Part shown: positions 44,156-55,070 of the stretch, one piece after another
Layout of the letters: each line of letters starts with the position of its first letter
Position numbering within the stretch: position 1 is the stretch's first letter
From: Lolium rigidum
Taxonomy: Eukaryota > Streptophyta > Magnoliopsida > Poales > Poaceae
Reading direction: 5' to 3'
NCBI RefSeq assembly: GCF_022539505.1
Contig: NC_061510.1
Location: 401,618,249-401,682,248 of the forward strand
Length of the DNA: 64,000 nucleotides
Notes under the pieces: generated by a model
The model's database searches: none
The model's input: only the letters and a program-made list of their open reading frames with translations
Told to the model about the DNA's origin: nothing
Translations under genes and position numbers: made by a program

Positions 44156-45853
44156 TTCTTCATCGACAACATTATCGAGTTCCTCCCCGAAACTATATTT
44201 TTATTCCGTCACATCTTATGTACTTTACTTGGAGCGTCTGTTTGTTTTTGTTTATGTTTGAATAAGTTCATCATGCTTGTGTGGGAGAGAGACACGCTCC
44301 GCTGGTTCGTATGAACACATGTGTTCTTAGCTCATAGTATTCATGGCGAAGTTTCTTCTTCGTTAATTTGTTATATGGTTGGAATTGGAAAATGATACAT
44401 GTAGTAAATTGCTATAATGTCTTGGATAATGTGATACTTGGCAATTGTTGTGCTCATGTTTAAGCTCTTGCATCATATACTTTGCACCCATTAATGAAGA
44501 AATACTTAGAGCTTGCTAATTTGGTTTGCATATTTGGTTTCTCTAGAGTCTAGATAATATCTAGTATTGAGTTTTGAACAACAAGGAAGACGGTGTAGAG
44601 TCTTATAATGTTTACAATATGTCTTTTATGTGAGTTTTGCTGTACCGTTCATCCTTGTGTTTGTTTCAAATAACCTTGCTAGCCTAAACCTTGTATCGAG
44701 AGGGAATACTTCTCATGCATCCAAAATACTTGAGCCAACCACTATGCCATTTGTGTCCACCATACCTACCTACTACATGGTATTTATCCGCCATTCCAAA
44801 GTAAATTGCTTGAGTGCTACCTTTAAACAATTCAAAATTTATCACCTCTGATTTGTGTCAATGTTTTATAGCTCATGAGGAAGTATGTGGTGTTTATCTT
44901 TCAATCTTGTTGGGCAACTTTCACCAATGGACTAGTGGCTTCACCCGCTTATCCAATAATTTTGCAAAAAGAGTCGGCAATGGGATTCCCGAGTCCCAAA
45001 TTAATTAAACTAAATAGACACTCCTCCATGGTATGTGATTGTTGGACGGCACCCGAAGGTTCGGTTAGCCATGGCTTGTGTAAGCAAAGGTTGGGAGGAG
45101 TGTCATCATAATAAAACTAAAATAAAAAGGCACTCCTTCATGGTATGAGATTGTTGGCAGGCACCCGAGGATTCGGTTAGCCATGGTTTGTGAAAGAAAG
45201 GTTGGAAGGAGTGCCACCCGAAAATAAAATTAAATGGGAGCCGCTCTTTGAAGGTTTGTCTGGCAAGGGGGTTAGAGTACCCGCTACCATTCGTTGACAA
45301 CAACATACACCTCTCAAAACTTTATTTTTATGCTCTCTTAATGTTTTCAAAATAAAAGCTCTAGCACAAATATAGCAATCGATGCTTTCCTCTTTGAAGG
45401 ACCTTTCTTTTACTTTTATTGTTGAGTCGAGTTCACCTATCTCTCTCCACCTCAAGAAGCAAACACTTGTATGAACAAGTGCATTGATTCCTACATACTT
45501 GCATATTGCACTTGTTATATTACTCTATGTTGACAATTATCCATGAGATATACATGTTACAAGTTGAAAGCAACCGCTGAAACTTAATCTTCCTTTGTGT
45601 TGCTTCAATGCCTTTACTTTGATTTATTGCTTTATGAGTTAACTCTTATGCAAGACTTATTAATACTTGTCTTGAAGTACTATTCATGAAAAGTCTTTGC
45701 TTTATGATTCACCTGTTTACTCATGTCATTACCATTGTTTTGATCGCTGCATTCACTACATATGTTTACAAATAGTATGATCAAAGTTATGATGGCATGT
45801 CACTTCAGAAATTATCTTTGTTATCGTTTTACCTGCTCGGGACGAGCATAACT

Positions 45854-45867
45854 AAGCTTGGGGATGC
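45854..45867 (+). other. Polypurine tract
   Basis: AAGCTTGGGGATGC one base before the 3' LTR start at 45869. Confidence 0.8.
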
Positions 45868-45868
45868 T

Positions 45869-47572
45869 TGATACGTCTCCGACGTATCGATAATTTCTTA
45901 TGTTTTATGCCATATTATTGATGATACCTACATGTTTTATGCACACTTTATGTCATATTCGTGCATTTTCTCGGAACTAACCTATTAACAAGATGCCGAA
46001 GTGCCGGTTGGTGTTTTCTCGCTGTTTTTGGTTTCAGAAATCCTAGTAACGAAATATTCTCGGAATCGGACGAAATCAAGACCCGGGTTCCTATTTTCAC
46101 CGGAAGCATCCGAACACCCGGGAAGGACCGGAGGGGGGCACTGGGCCCCCAGACCATAGGCCGGCGCGGCCCAGGCCCTGGCCGCGCCGCCATATGGTGT
46201 GGCCACCCCTTCGACCCTCCTGCGCCGCCTCTTCGCCTATATAAAGCCTTCGTCGCGAAAACCCTGATAGGAAGAACCACGATACGGAAAACCTTCCAGA
46301 GCCGCCGCCATCACGAAGCCAAGATTTGGGGGACAGTAGTCTCTGTTCCGGCACCCTGCCGGAGCGGGGAAGTGCCCCCGGAAGGCTTCTCCATCGACAC
46401 CGCTGCCATCTCCACCGCCATCTCCATCACCGCTGCTACTCCCATGAGGAGGGAGTAGTTCTCCATCGAGGCTCGGGGCTGTACCGGTAGCTATGTGGTT
46501 CATCTCTCTCCTATGTGCTTCAATACAATAATCTCATGAGCTGCCTTACATGATTGAGATTCATATGATGATGCTTGTAATCTAGATGTCATTATGCTAG
46601 TCAAGTGAGTTTTACTTATGTGATCTCCGGAGACTCCTTGTCCCACGTGTGTAAAGGTGACAAGTGTGTGCACCGTGTGGGTCTCTTAGGCTATATTTCA
46701 CGAGAATACTTATTCACTGTTGAATGGCATAGTGAGGTGCTTATTTATATCTCTTTATGATTGCAATGTATTTGTATCACAATTTATCTATGTGCTACTC
46801 TAGCAATGTTATTAAAGTAGTTTTATTCCTCCTGCACGTGTGCAAAGGTGACAGTGTGTGCACCGTGTTAGTACTTGGTTTATGTTATGATCATGATCTC
46901 TTGTAGATTGCGAAGTTAACTATTGCTATGATAATATTGATGTGATCTATTCCTCCTACATATGCATGAAGGTGACAAGTGTGCATGCTATGTTAGTACT
47001 TGGTTTAGTCTTTTGATCTATCTTACACTAAAGGTTACTAAAATATGAGCATTATTGTGGAGCTTGTTAACTCCGGTATTGAGGGTTCGTGTAATCCTAC
47101 GCAATGTGTTCATCATCCAACAAGAGTGTAGAGAATGCATTTATCTGTTCTGTTATGTGATCAATGTTGAGAGTGTCCACTAGTGAAAGTCTAATCCCTA
47201 GGCCTTGTTCCTAAATATCGCTATCGCTGCTTGTTTACTCGTTTTATTGCGTTACTACTCGCTGCGTTACTATCGCTTGTTTATCGTCCCGGGCAAAGCA
47301 CCGTTGCGGTGCCGTTGCTACTACTTATTCATACCACCTGTATTTCACTATCTCTTCGCCGAACTAGTGCACCTATTAGGTGTGTTGGGGACACAAGAGA
47401 CTTCTTGCTTTGTGGTTGCAGGGTTGCATGAGAGGGATATCTTTGACCTCTTCCTCCCTGAGTTCGATAAACCTTGGGTGATCCACTTAAGGGAAACTTG
47501 TTGCTGTTCTACAAACCTCTGCTCTTGGAGGCCCAACACTGTCTACAAGAATAGAAGCTCCCGTAGACATCA
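45869..47572 (+). repeat. 3' LTR, 1704 bp
   Basis: It pairs with 40833-42538 and ends CCGTAGACATCA directly before the CCAGC duplication. Confidence 0.95.
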
Positions 47573-48778
47573 CCAGCCTCCTCCTAAGAGGATCTGGGCC
47601 GACGACATGGTACCACCTACACCAGATGGCTTGCCCCGGTGTCATGAAGCTGGTAAACCTATACTCCCTCCGGACATGGAACACCTCGCAAGTGGACCAA
47701 TGCTCCCTTTGCAGCACTCTATTCATTATCAAGAGAGCGTCCTTCTTAAAGAAAAGGATCCAAATTACCCGGTGTTCTTGGTCAAGGTGCCATCCGACCA
47801 GAACTTCGTCAATGAAGACCCCGCGGATATCTTCTTCAAAGCGTTCGAGGACGTCTTCAATCTATTTCACTCGAAACGGCTCGACTATAACTTGGTCCGC
47901 CTATACGCGATCAATCTTCAGATGAAGATCAACAGAGAGAGACCCCGCCACATCGCGGTAGCGGATCCCTACTACATGCGCGATAGCCAGCTCCAGGACG
48001 GCTCAAGGACACGGACCAAGGTGGTGCGGTACCTCCAGAACTTCATGCTCATGCACAAAGAGAGCAACACCATTCTTCTGCCTGTCTTTCCCGAGTAAGT
48101 ACACTCCGCTCACGGCCGTCGTAACTTATGCTTTCTTATATATTTATTCCATTGCCGATCATTTCCAACATTCCATTTCAATTGCATGTGTTGAGCAGGG
48201 ACAAATACTGCACACTCATCATCCTAGATCCAAAGTGGTCACTAGCCCAAGTATTTCGACTCGTCGAGTACGACGACGAAGAAAGACTACAAGAGAATAA
48301 GGGGTGTTCTCGATGAGGCTATCCTTGGCTACTCCAAAAATGGAGGCACCTTCGACAAGAATGGGCAATATATCAGGCCGGACACTAAAAAGATCGGGTT
48401 CAAGCACGTGATCAACTTCCCTTGTATCAAGCAGCCAGCTGGCAGCATTAAGGAGGCCTTCTATGTCCTCCATCACCTTGAAGGGTTTGTCGAGGATGCA
48501 GAGATGATGTCTCTGCCACCTAGTAAGCGAGACCCCATTAAAATGTCGGGAAATCAGTGATGATGATCTTAGAGAAGACTTCCATCGCATCCAAGTAAAG
48601 CTCTCGGAAATTATCTTACAAGATGTATCCAACGGATCGGGGCTCTTACACGCAGTCAGAGCGTTGCCTAAGAGGGATATCGAAGAACGCCTACATAGGC
48701 AGGGTGATGGAAGGACGTGGACGACGAAGGACTTGTACAAGCCGTTCACGGCGCCGCTCAAGAAGACGTCTCGTTGAC
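47573..48778 (+). pseudogene. CACTA ORF2 C-terminal part with a Cys-less ULP1-like domain
   Basis: This continues the exon split at 40832 with QPPPKRIWADDMVPPTPDGL. The long first exon ends at 48094 (donor GTAAGT) and the next starts at 48199, giving EDKYCTLIILDPKWSLAQ. A one-base shift then leads to YFDSSSTTKKDYKRIRGVLD, the Asp part of a ULP1/C48 fold, and NFPCIKQPAGSIKEAFYVLH, where active ULP1 enzymes have Q-P-x-G-x-x-x-C-G. Here the catalytic Cys is Lys/Glu, and the His box is also altered (KYC). After a TGA near 48558 the tail DDDLREDFHRIQVKLSEIIL ends with stop at 48776-48778. It cannot be a Cys protease; a binding role or simple decay are both possible. Confidence 0.75.
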
Positions 48779-49057
48779 CGAGGCCGGTGTGCCTAGCATT
48801 ACTTTGAATCGATGGACAATTTGTACCGTGTTGTAAACTAAACTTGCTTATTTGCTCGAAACGGTGGTCGTCGTTGTTGGACTTCAATTACTATTGTAGT
48901 CGTTATCGTTGAACCATATTACTTATGTGATACCGATGCTATATGTCTTTTAGGTTTATTATTATTTCCTTGCTTTAATTCTTGTGAATATGTATGCATG
49001 TGAACCCTCTAACTCTTTCCATTGCGTTATATACTAATATGCCTTGTGTCCATAGAG

Positions 49058-49294
49058 ATGACGTACTACGTCGTGTTCGAGGGGCGGGTTCCAGGAGTGT
49101 ACAAGGAGTGGGAGGAGTGCAAGAAACAGGTGCACAAGTTCAGCGGCAACTGCTACAAAGGGTACCCGACTAGACACGAGGTGGTTACCAAGTGGAGGGC
49201 GCACCAAGCGAACAAGAGCAAGATGAAGACCTTCCTTGTGCTCTCGCTCTTGCTCACCATCGTCGCGGCGATACTCTATTTCATCCTAGTGTAG
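49058..49294 (+). CDS. Small protein: RNase H1 N-terminal (hybrid-binding, viroplasmin-type) domain plus C-terminal membrane helix, 78 aa
   Basis: The ATG at 49058 directly follows a splice-acceptor-like CCATAG at 49049-49054. Residues 3-44 match the HBD/Cauli_VI pattern: YYVVFEGRVPGVYKEWEECK, then KQVHKFSGNCYKGYPTRHE, with the hallmark PG-V-Y, W-x-E-C, FSG and Y-K-G-Y. That fold binds RNA:DNA hybrids or dsRNA in RNase H1 and caulimovirus P6-type proteins. Residues 45-57 are a basic linker, and 58-77 (TFLVLSLLLTIVAAILYFIL) are one membrane helix with no residues after V78, so a tail-anchored protein is likely. It lies 280 bp after the ULP1-like ORF and before the subterminal repeats of CACTA element 1. 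A homologue with the same layout is at 62101-61850. No RNase H catalytic domain is attached. Function unknown. Confidence 0.75.
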   Translation: MTYYVVFEGRVPGVYKEWEECKKQVHKFSGNCYKGYPTRHEVVTKWRAHQANKSKMKTFLVLSLLLTIVAAILYFILV

Positions 49295-49554
49295 GCCGCG
49301 GCCGGTGTCACTTCGTTTGTATCTAGAGATGATGAGAACTTAATTAATTTGCATGGATTATGAGTTGTATGGAGCTATATGTATAACTCGATCGGGCTCT
49401 AAGTAATGTGATGATGATGTGATGATTATATATGTCCATATTATATCTGTATATATTATATCCGTATATAACATGTATACACGGTGTAATACAACCAGTA
49501 TAAAACCTGTATAATACACCAGGGAGCACAAAATCGAGTATACCTGTAGATTGT

Positions 49555-49803
49555 TCTGTGGCGCACCAAAACATAATTCTGTGGCGCACCTATTTCTGTG
49601 GCGCAGCTATATCGCATGCGCCACAGAACTACTTATTTCTGTGGCGCACCGGACCTAGTGCGCCACAGAAACCTTAATTCTGTGGCGCACTGACAGGTGC
49701 GCCACAGAAACCTTATTTTTGTAGCGACGTTTCTGTGGCGCACCTCCCGTGCGCCACAGAATCCAATTTTCGTGCGCCACTGATGAGGCTTTTCCTACTA
49801 GTG
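49555..49803. repeat. Subterminal repeats and right TIR of CACTA element 1
   Basis: At least eight copies of GTGGCGCAC or GTGCGCCAC, mostly preceded or followed by CTG/CAG, between 49555 and 49785. The terminal AGGCTTTTCCTACTAGTG ends at 49803. Subterminal repeats of this kind are transposase-binding sites in CACTA elements. Confidence 0.9.
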
Positions 49804-50178
49804 TAGAGAGTATTCAAACAACTACAGGTGAAATATTTGGCACTTATACTTGTCATAATCATAGTTTTATCATTTTTAACTATATATACTCGTACTTAGA
49901 ATAGTTTTCGTGCAAATAAACTCCATTATCGTTCTCCATGATGTTGTAGAGAATTAAATGCTAGGGTTAAGGCGTGGGTCGGCTCTGTAATGTAGAAGTT
50001 CAGCTAGGGTGGAAGAAATACTTGTTGTGAGGCTTTGCATGTTGGAGAAATGAGCGTGGCTTGGGGTTCACCTAAAAATCTGATTAGAGGCGTGTAGATT
50101 GCCTAAGCTATAACATGTTATGTTCCCGTGTGTCAATTATTACTTTGAATCAATTTCTGTGTTGGTTTTGAGATCAAG
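49804..50178. other. Intergenic sequence, nothing recognised
   Basis: Unremarkable AT-rich sequence between CACTA element 1 and the SINE. Confidence 0.5.
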
Positions 50179-50189
50179 TTATGTATCAT

Positions 50190-50495
50190 TTTGAGAACCA
50201 ATTCGAGGTTGAGTGGTTAGGAGGGTGGTTGTACCCCCAGCCCACCAGAGTTCAAATCTTAGGTTTGACATCTATGTGTCTCATACAGGCGGAATATTCA
50301 TTCAGTGAGAGACGATGTTCTCATTGACAGCGAGGCGCCTGTGGTGATTTCGTCAATTTCAAGATCCAATCCGCCGGCTCAGTCTTTCGGAGGTGCTCAT
50401 AGGGGTAGGGTGTGCTTGTGTGCGTTCATAGAGCTGAGTCTATACGCATGTACGTGAGCCTCTGCGTTTGTACTGTATTTCTAAAAAAAAAAAAA
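50190..50495 (+). mobile_element. tRNA-derived SINE, about 306 bp, TSD TTATGTATCAT
   Basis: An identical 11-bp duplication TTATGTATCAT lies at 50179-50189 and 50496-50506. The 5' part has Pol III-like boxes: GAGTGGTTAGGAGGG (A-box region) and GAGTTCAAATCTT (B-box region, about 40 bp on). The 3' end is a 13-A tail (50483-50495). All marks of a full-length SINE are present. Confidence 0.9.
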
Positions 50496-50506
50496 TTATG
50501 TATCAT

Positions 50507-51312
50507 CTTTTTGGGATAGTTGACGTTTGTATTTTGACCATTTTTGTTTGTTTTTGTTCATGTTTTATTACCCGTGGCAGTGCACATATATTTTACTAGT
50601 TCTAAATCAAAACATTCTATGAATAAAATATTCTCTTCAATCAAAATTACTTATCACATATTGAATAAATCTAGAAATATTTTTGGAAGCATTTTACCTA
50701 AATCTATACAAATAATTTGAATCGAAGAAAGTAATATAATTCCAATATCCAATGATACCTAATTTTTATATCAGAGGTCCAAGTTTATTTTTCTTACACA
50801 AACACCTTATTTACGACCTTTCAAAAAAAAGTATCACAGGTAATGCTTTGAAACCAAAATATGTAATTAGTGAGCATCCGAACAACTACACATGAAAAAT
50901 TAGACTGGCATGGGATACAATAAAAGTCCCCACATTAACTCGGACTCAACTTGGGCTCTAATGGCATTCGTAGCATAGAAAACAAAAAATTCTTCGGAAA
51001 CAAACAAAAATCGAGATCCAATCTAACAGAGCCAAGATCTAATCTACAAGATGCAGTGTAACAAAAGGGGGAGTGCGCATGTACATACCATTGTAGAAGC
51101 GGAAACATTTGTGAGAATATGGTTGGTGTAGTCGTATTGTTTTCGTGATCCAATCCGATCAAACACCACACGAGCAGCACCTTCGAGATGTGCACACACA
51201 CGTATTGATGTTGTATCGTCCTCCTTGATCCAGCAAGATGAGATAGAGAGGTTGATAGAGAGTGCGCATGGCCCAAGAGGGTCTGGCTGCACCCACTTGG
51301 CTCATGTGCCCC
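50507..51312. other. Intergenic sequence, probable degenerate repeats
   Basis: AT-rich. ACCCGTGGCAGTGCACATAT and TTTTACTAGT near 50569-50600 resemble a degraded Helitron end. The stretch 50930-51300 has minus-strand open frames that I do not recognise. Confidence 0.35.
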
Positions 51313-52917
51313 TGATACGTCTCAAAGGTATCTATAATTCTTGATACTCCATGCTTGTTTTACACCAATTTATATATGTTTTGTTTATGCTTCGTTGTAG
51401 TTTTATACATTTTCTGACACTAACCTACTAACAAGATGCCACAGTGCTAATTTCTTGTTTTCTGCTGTTTTGTATTTCAGAAAAGTTGAACAGGAAATAT
51501 TCTCGGAATTGGACAAAACAAAAGCCGAATTCAATATTTTACCGTAACGAAGACGAAGTTCGAAGGGGGGGGGGGGTCGAAGAAAGGCAACGGGGCGGCC
51601 ATACCACACCTAGGTGCGTCCTGTCCCTGGCCCACGCCTAGGGGTGGTGTGGGCTTCTTGGCCTCCACCGACATCGCTCCTCCGCCTCTTTAATCACGAT
51701 CTCGGGAAAACCCTGAACACCCGAGCCTCCGTACACGAAAAGTTTCGTCGCGGCCGTCATTGCAGACCCTAACTCGGGAGGGTTCTGAAACTCTTCCCGG
51801 CACCCTGTCGGAGGGGGAAATCATCACCGGAGGCATCTACATCGCCATGCCCGCCTCCGAAGTGATGCATGAGTAGTTCATCCCTGGACTATGGGTCCAT
51901 AGTAGTAGCTAGATGGTTGTCTTCTCCAATTTGTGCATCATGTTTAGATCTTGTGAGTTGCCCTACATGATCAAGATCATCCTTATGTAATGCTACATGT
52001 TGTGTTTGCTGGGATCCGATGAATATTGAATACTATGTTGAGATCGATTATATATTCGTGTCATATGTTATTTGTGATCTTGCATGCTCTCCGTTGCTAG
52101 TAGATACTCTGGCCAAGTAGATGCTTGTGACTCCAAGAGGGTGTATTTATGCTCGATAGTAGGTTCATGCCTCTAGTTTTTTGGAAGAGTGACAATAACT
52201 TCTAGGATTGTAGATGTGCTGTTGCTACTAGGGAGAAAAAAACATTTTTTATCCAATGGTAATTCTTTTGTTTACTTTACACACATTTCTTAATGCGATA
52301 ATCTGTTGTTTGCAACTTAATACTGGAAGGGGTTGGACGATAACCGTAAGGTGGATTATTAGTCATAGACGCAGTTGGATTACGGTCTATGTATTATGTT
52401 GTAATGCACAAACGAATCTCATAGTAATCATCTTGTCATGTATGGTTGGTATTCTGTCAATTGCCCAGCTGTAATTTATTCACCCAACATGTTATTTATC
52501 TTTATGGAGAGACACCTCTAGTGAACTGTGGACCCCGGTCCTTTCCTTTACACTGATAAATTCATCTACTGCAATCATGTTCTATTTACTTTCCGCAAGC
52601 TCTGTTCTCTTTAATTACTGCAAACATCTCCTTCCACTCGATACGCTTAATCCATTGTGTTCAGCAAAACCGGTGAGATTAAAAACCTCACTGTAAGTTG
52701 GGGCAAAGTATTTTGGTTGTGTTGTGTGCAGGTTCCACGTTGTTGCTGACGTCGGTAGTGCGCCCCTACCAATAGTCAGCTAGCAACACCTTTAGAAGTC
52801 ACGTCTTTCTCCTACTGGCCAATTAAACCTTGGTTTATTACTGAGAGAAAACTTGCTGTTGTGCTCATCATACCTTCCTCTTGGGGTTTCCCAACGGTGT
52901 GCATTCAGCGCTCATCA
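51313..52917 (+). repeat. 5' LTR, about 1605 bp
   Basis: It starts TGATACGTCTCAAAGGTATC. The end at 52917 (GCGCTCATCA) is chosen because a short spacer and a degenerate primer-binding site TAGTGCCGTTGCC (52929-52941) follow. Confidence 0.8.
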
Positions 52918-53100
52918 GCTAACTTTCTAGTGCCGTTGCCTAGGAGAAAGAGGATTTCTGCAAGGGTAGTCTCTCATCTCCAATCTCTTTACTTTGTTAT
53001 TGTTTTGCTTAGTTTACTTTATTTTGTCTTGTTTGCTTTATTATATCAAAAATACAAAAAAGTTAGTTTCTATTATAGCTTAGTTTTAATTTTGCTAAAA

Positions 53101-54402
53101 TGGGTTCTAGTGAAAATACTAAGTTGTGTGAATTTACTAGCACAAACAACAATGATTTTATTTGTACACCTATTACTCCACCTGATCCCGAAGCAGCCTT
53201 CTATGAAATTAAACCTGCTTTACTAAATCTTGTTATGAAAGAGAAATTTTATGGTGTTAGTACTGAAGATGTAGCTTCTCACCTTAATAATTTTTTTGAA
53301 CTTTGTGAGATGAAAAAATATAAGGATGTAGATGGCGACATTATAAAACTGAAATTATTTCCTTTCTCTTTGAGAGGTAGAGCTAAAGATTAGTTGCTAT
53401 CTTTGTCTAGAAATAGTATTGACTCTTGGATTGAATCCAAAGATGCTTTTATTGGAAAATATTATCCTCCTGATAAGATTATATCTTTGAGAAGCAACAT
53501 AATGAAATTTAGACAATTTTATAATGAACATGTTGCTCAAGCTTGGAAAAGAATGAAATCTTTGGTAAAGAATTGCCCCACTCATGGACTGATTACTTGG
53601 ATTATCATCCAAACTTTTTATGCACGATTAAAATTTTCTTCAAGAAACCTTCTGGATTCAGCTGCTGGAGGTACCTTTGTGTCCATTACTTTGGGTGCTG
53701 CAACTAAATTACTTGATGATATGATGATAAATTATTCTGAATGGCACACACCGAGAGAGCTCCACAAGGTAAGAAGGTAAATTCTGTCGAAGAAACCTCC
53801 TCTTTGAATGATAAAATTTATACTATTATGTCTATGCTTGTTAACGGTACAACACATATTGATCCAAATAATATTCTGTTAGCTTCTTTGGTTGCTCAAG
53901 AAGAGCATGTTGATGTGAATTGCATTAAAAACAACAATTTAAACAGCAATGCTTATAGGAATAATTTTGGTAGCAACAAGTATAGGCTATATCCTTCTAA
54001 TAATGGTAATGCTTATGACAATTATTATGGTAATTCCTACAGCAACAATAAAAGTGCACCCTCCGATCTTGAAGTCATGCTTAACGATTTTATTAGTAAA
54101 TAAACTGTTTTCAATAAAACTGTTGAGGAAAAGCTTGACAAAATTGATATTCTTACTTCTAAAGTTGATAGACTTGCTCATGATGTTGATTTTCTTAAAT
54201 TAAAGGTTATGCCTCATGTTGGCGGAATTGCATGCTAGGTGGGAAAGAAAAGATGAAATTGCTAGAAATACTAATTTGAATCAAATTTGTACCATCACCA
54301 CCACCAGTAGTAATGAAGTATCAAATGCTAGCCACTCTCCTACTATTAATGGTAAAATAATTGGTGTAGGAAAAGTTCCCACTCCTTCTACAAAATTGTC
54401 TT
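53101..54402 (+). pseudogene. Gypsy-type gag, broken
   Basis: The ATG at 53101 opens MGSSENTKLCEFTSTNNNDF. The retrotransposon-gag core reads FYEIKPALLNLVMKEKFYGV and KLKLFPFSLRGRAKD, with TAG at 53391-53393 where Trp is expected, then LLSLSRNSIDSWIESKDAFI and FRQFYNEHVAQAWKRMKSLV. A frameshift near 53750 leads to MAHTERAPQGKKVNSVEETS, an Asn/Tyr-rich stretch, a TAA at 54101-54103, and TVFNKTVEEKLDKIDILTSK (coiled coil). Gag forms the particle that packages element RNA. One nonsense change, one frameshift and more stops show decay. Confidence 0.85.
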
Positions 54403-54449
54403 GAACCACTGAAACTGTTTCTGATAAGTGTGCTGAAATTTTTCGGAGT

Positions 54450-55070
54450 ATGGGAGACAATTGGCCTCTTAGCTTTGATAAAAATGACTTTTATTTTGAT
54501 GATTGGAATATCTCTGAATTAATTAAGTTCTTACAAAAGCTTGCTAGAAGTCCTAATGCTAGTGCTATAAATATGGCTTTCACGAAGCATATTACAAATG
54601 CTCTCATGCAAATTAGAGAAGAGAAATTAAAGCGTGAACCTTCTATTCCTAAAATGTTAATTAAGATGAAAGTAGATGGATTTGATTTCAATGCTTTATG
54701 TGATCTTGGTGCAAATATTTCTTTTATGCCTAGAAAAATCTATGGTATGCTTGATTTGCTACCGTTGGAACAATGTTATTTGGATGTTCATCTTGTTGAT
54801 ATTGCTGCAAAGAAACCTTTGGAGAGAGTTAATAGTGTTCTTATTATGGTTAACAATAACCTTGTCCCCGTTGATTTTGTTGTTTTGGATATTGAATGCA
54901 ATGCGTCTTGTCCAATTATATTGGGAAGACCCTTTCTTAGAACTGTTGGTGTTGCTATTGATAATAAAGATAGGATTATTAAATATCAATTCTCACTCAA
55001 GAAAGGTATGGAACACTTCCCTAGGAAAGAAAGGAGTCACCTTATGACTTATTATTGGAATAAATTATGA
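54450..55070 (+). CDS. Retropepsin-like aspartic protease ORF of the Gypsy-like element, 206 aa
   Basis: It opens MGDNWPLSFDKNDFYFDDWN. The protease core is near residues 78-175: FNALCDLGANISFMPRKIYG holds the catalytic D-L-G-A (variant of DTGA/DSGA), and CPIILGRPFLRTVGVAID is the usual second signature ILGRPFL. The frame is open to TGA/TAA-type stop at 55068-55070. It would process Gag. No pol follows. The ATG is taken as the first in the open frame; the true N-terminus probably belongs to a gag-pro fusion upstream. Confidence 0.85.
   Translation: MGDNWPLSFDKNDFYFDDWNISELIKFLQKLARSPNASAINMAFTKHITNALMQIREEKLKREPSIPKMLIKMKVDGFDFNALCDLGANISFMPRKIYGMLDLLPLEQCYLDVHLVDIAAKKPLERVNSVLIMVNNNLVPVDFVVLDIECNASCPIILGRPFLRTVGVAIDNKDRIIKYQFSLKKGMEHFPRKERSHLMTYYWNKL

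Larger units (their letters stand above)
40833..47572 (+). mobile_element. Complete non-autonomous LTR retroelement, 6740 bp, TSD CCAGC
   Basis: LTRs at 40833-42538 and 45869-47572, both TG...CA. Primer-binding site at 42549-42564, polypurine tract at 45854-45867, and 5-bp target duplication CCAGC. The 3330-bp internal region holds one recognisable ORF (42792-43436) and no gag, protease, reverse transcriptase or integrase, so it must rely on another element's proteins. It is inserted in an exon of CACTA element 1. Confidence 0.95.
37861..49803 (+). mobile_element. CACTA element 1 (left end not found), split by an LTR element
   Basis: The right terminus CCTACTAGTG ends at 49803; its complement CACTAGTAGGAAAAGCC is a CACTA-type TIR. 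Inside it are repeated CTGTGGCGCAC/GTGCGCCACAG subterminal motifs. It carries an En/Spm-type second ORF with a ULP1-like C-terminus (38017-40832 joined to 47573-48778) and a small HBD-membrane ORF. The LTR element at 40833-47572 interrupts it. The start coordinate is only the earliest CACTA-like sequence I accept. No TNP2 transposase gene is visible, so it is probably non-autonomous. Confidence 0.75.

Noticed and set aside
49058..49294. Endogenous caulimovirus insertion, because of the viroplasmin-type domain
   Set aside because: No other viral domain is near; the ORF has the same place in two CACTA elements, and the domain is also the normal RNase H1 N-terminus in eukaryotes.
50569..50600. 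Possible Helitron 3' end (ACCCGTGGCAGTGCACATAT, CTAGT)
   Set aside because: The hairpin is weak and no 5' TC end was found on the left.
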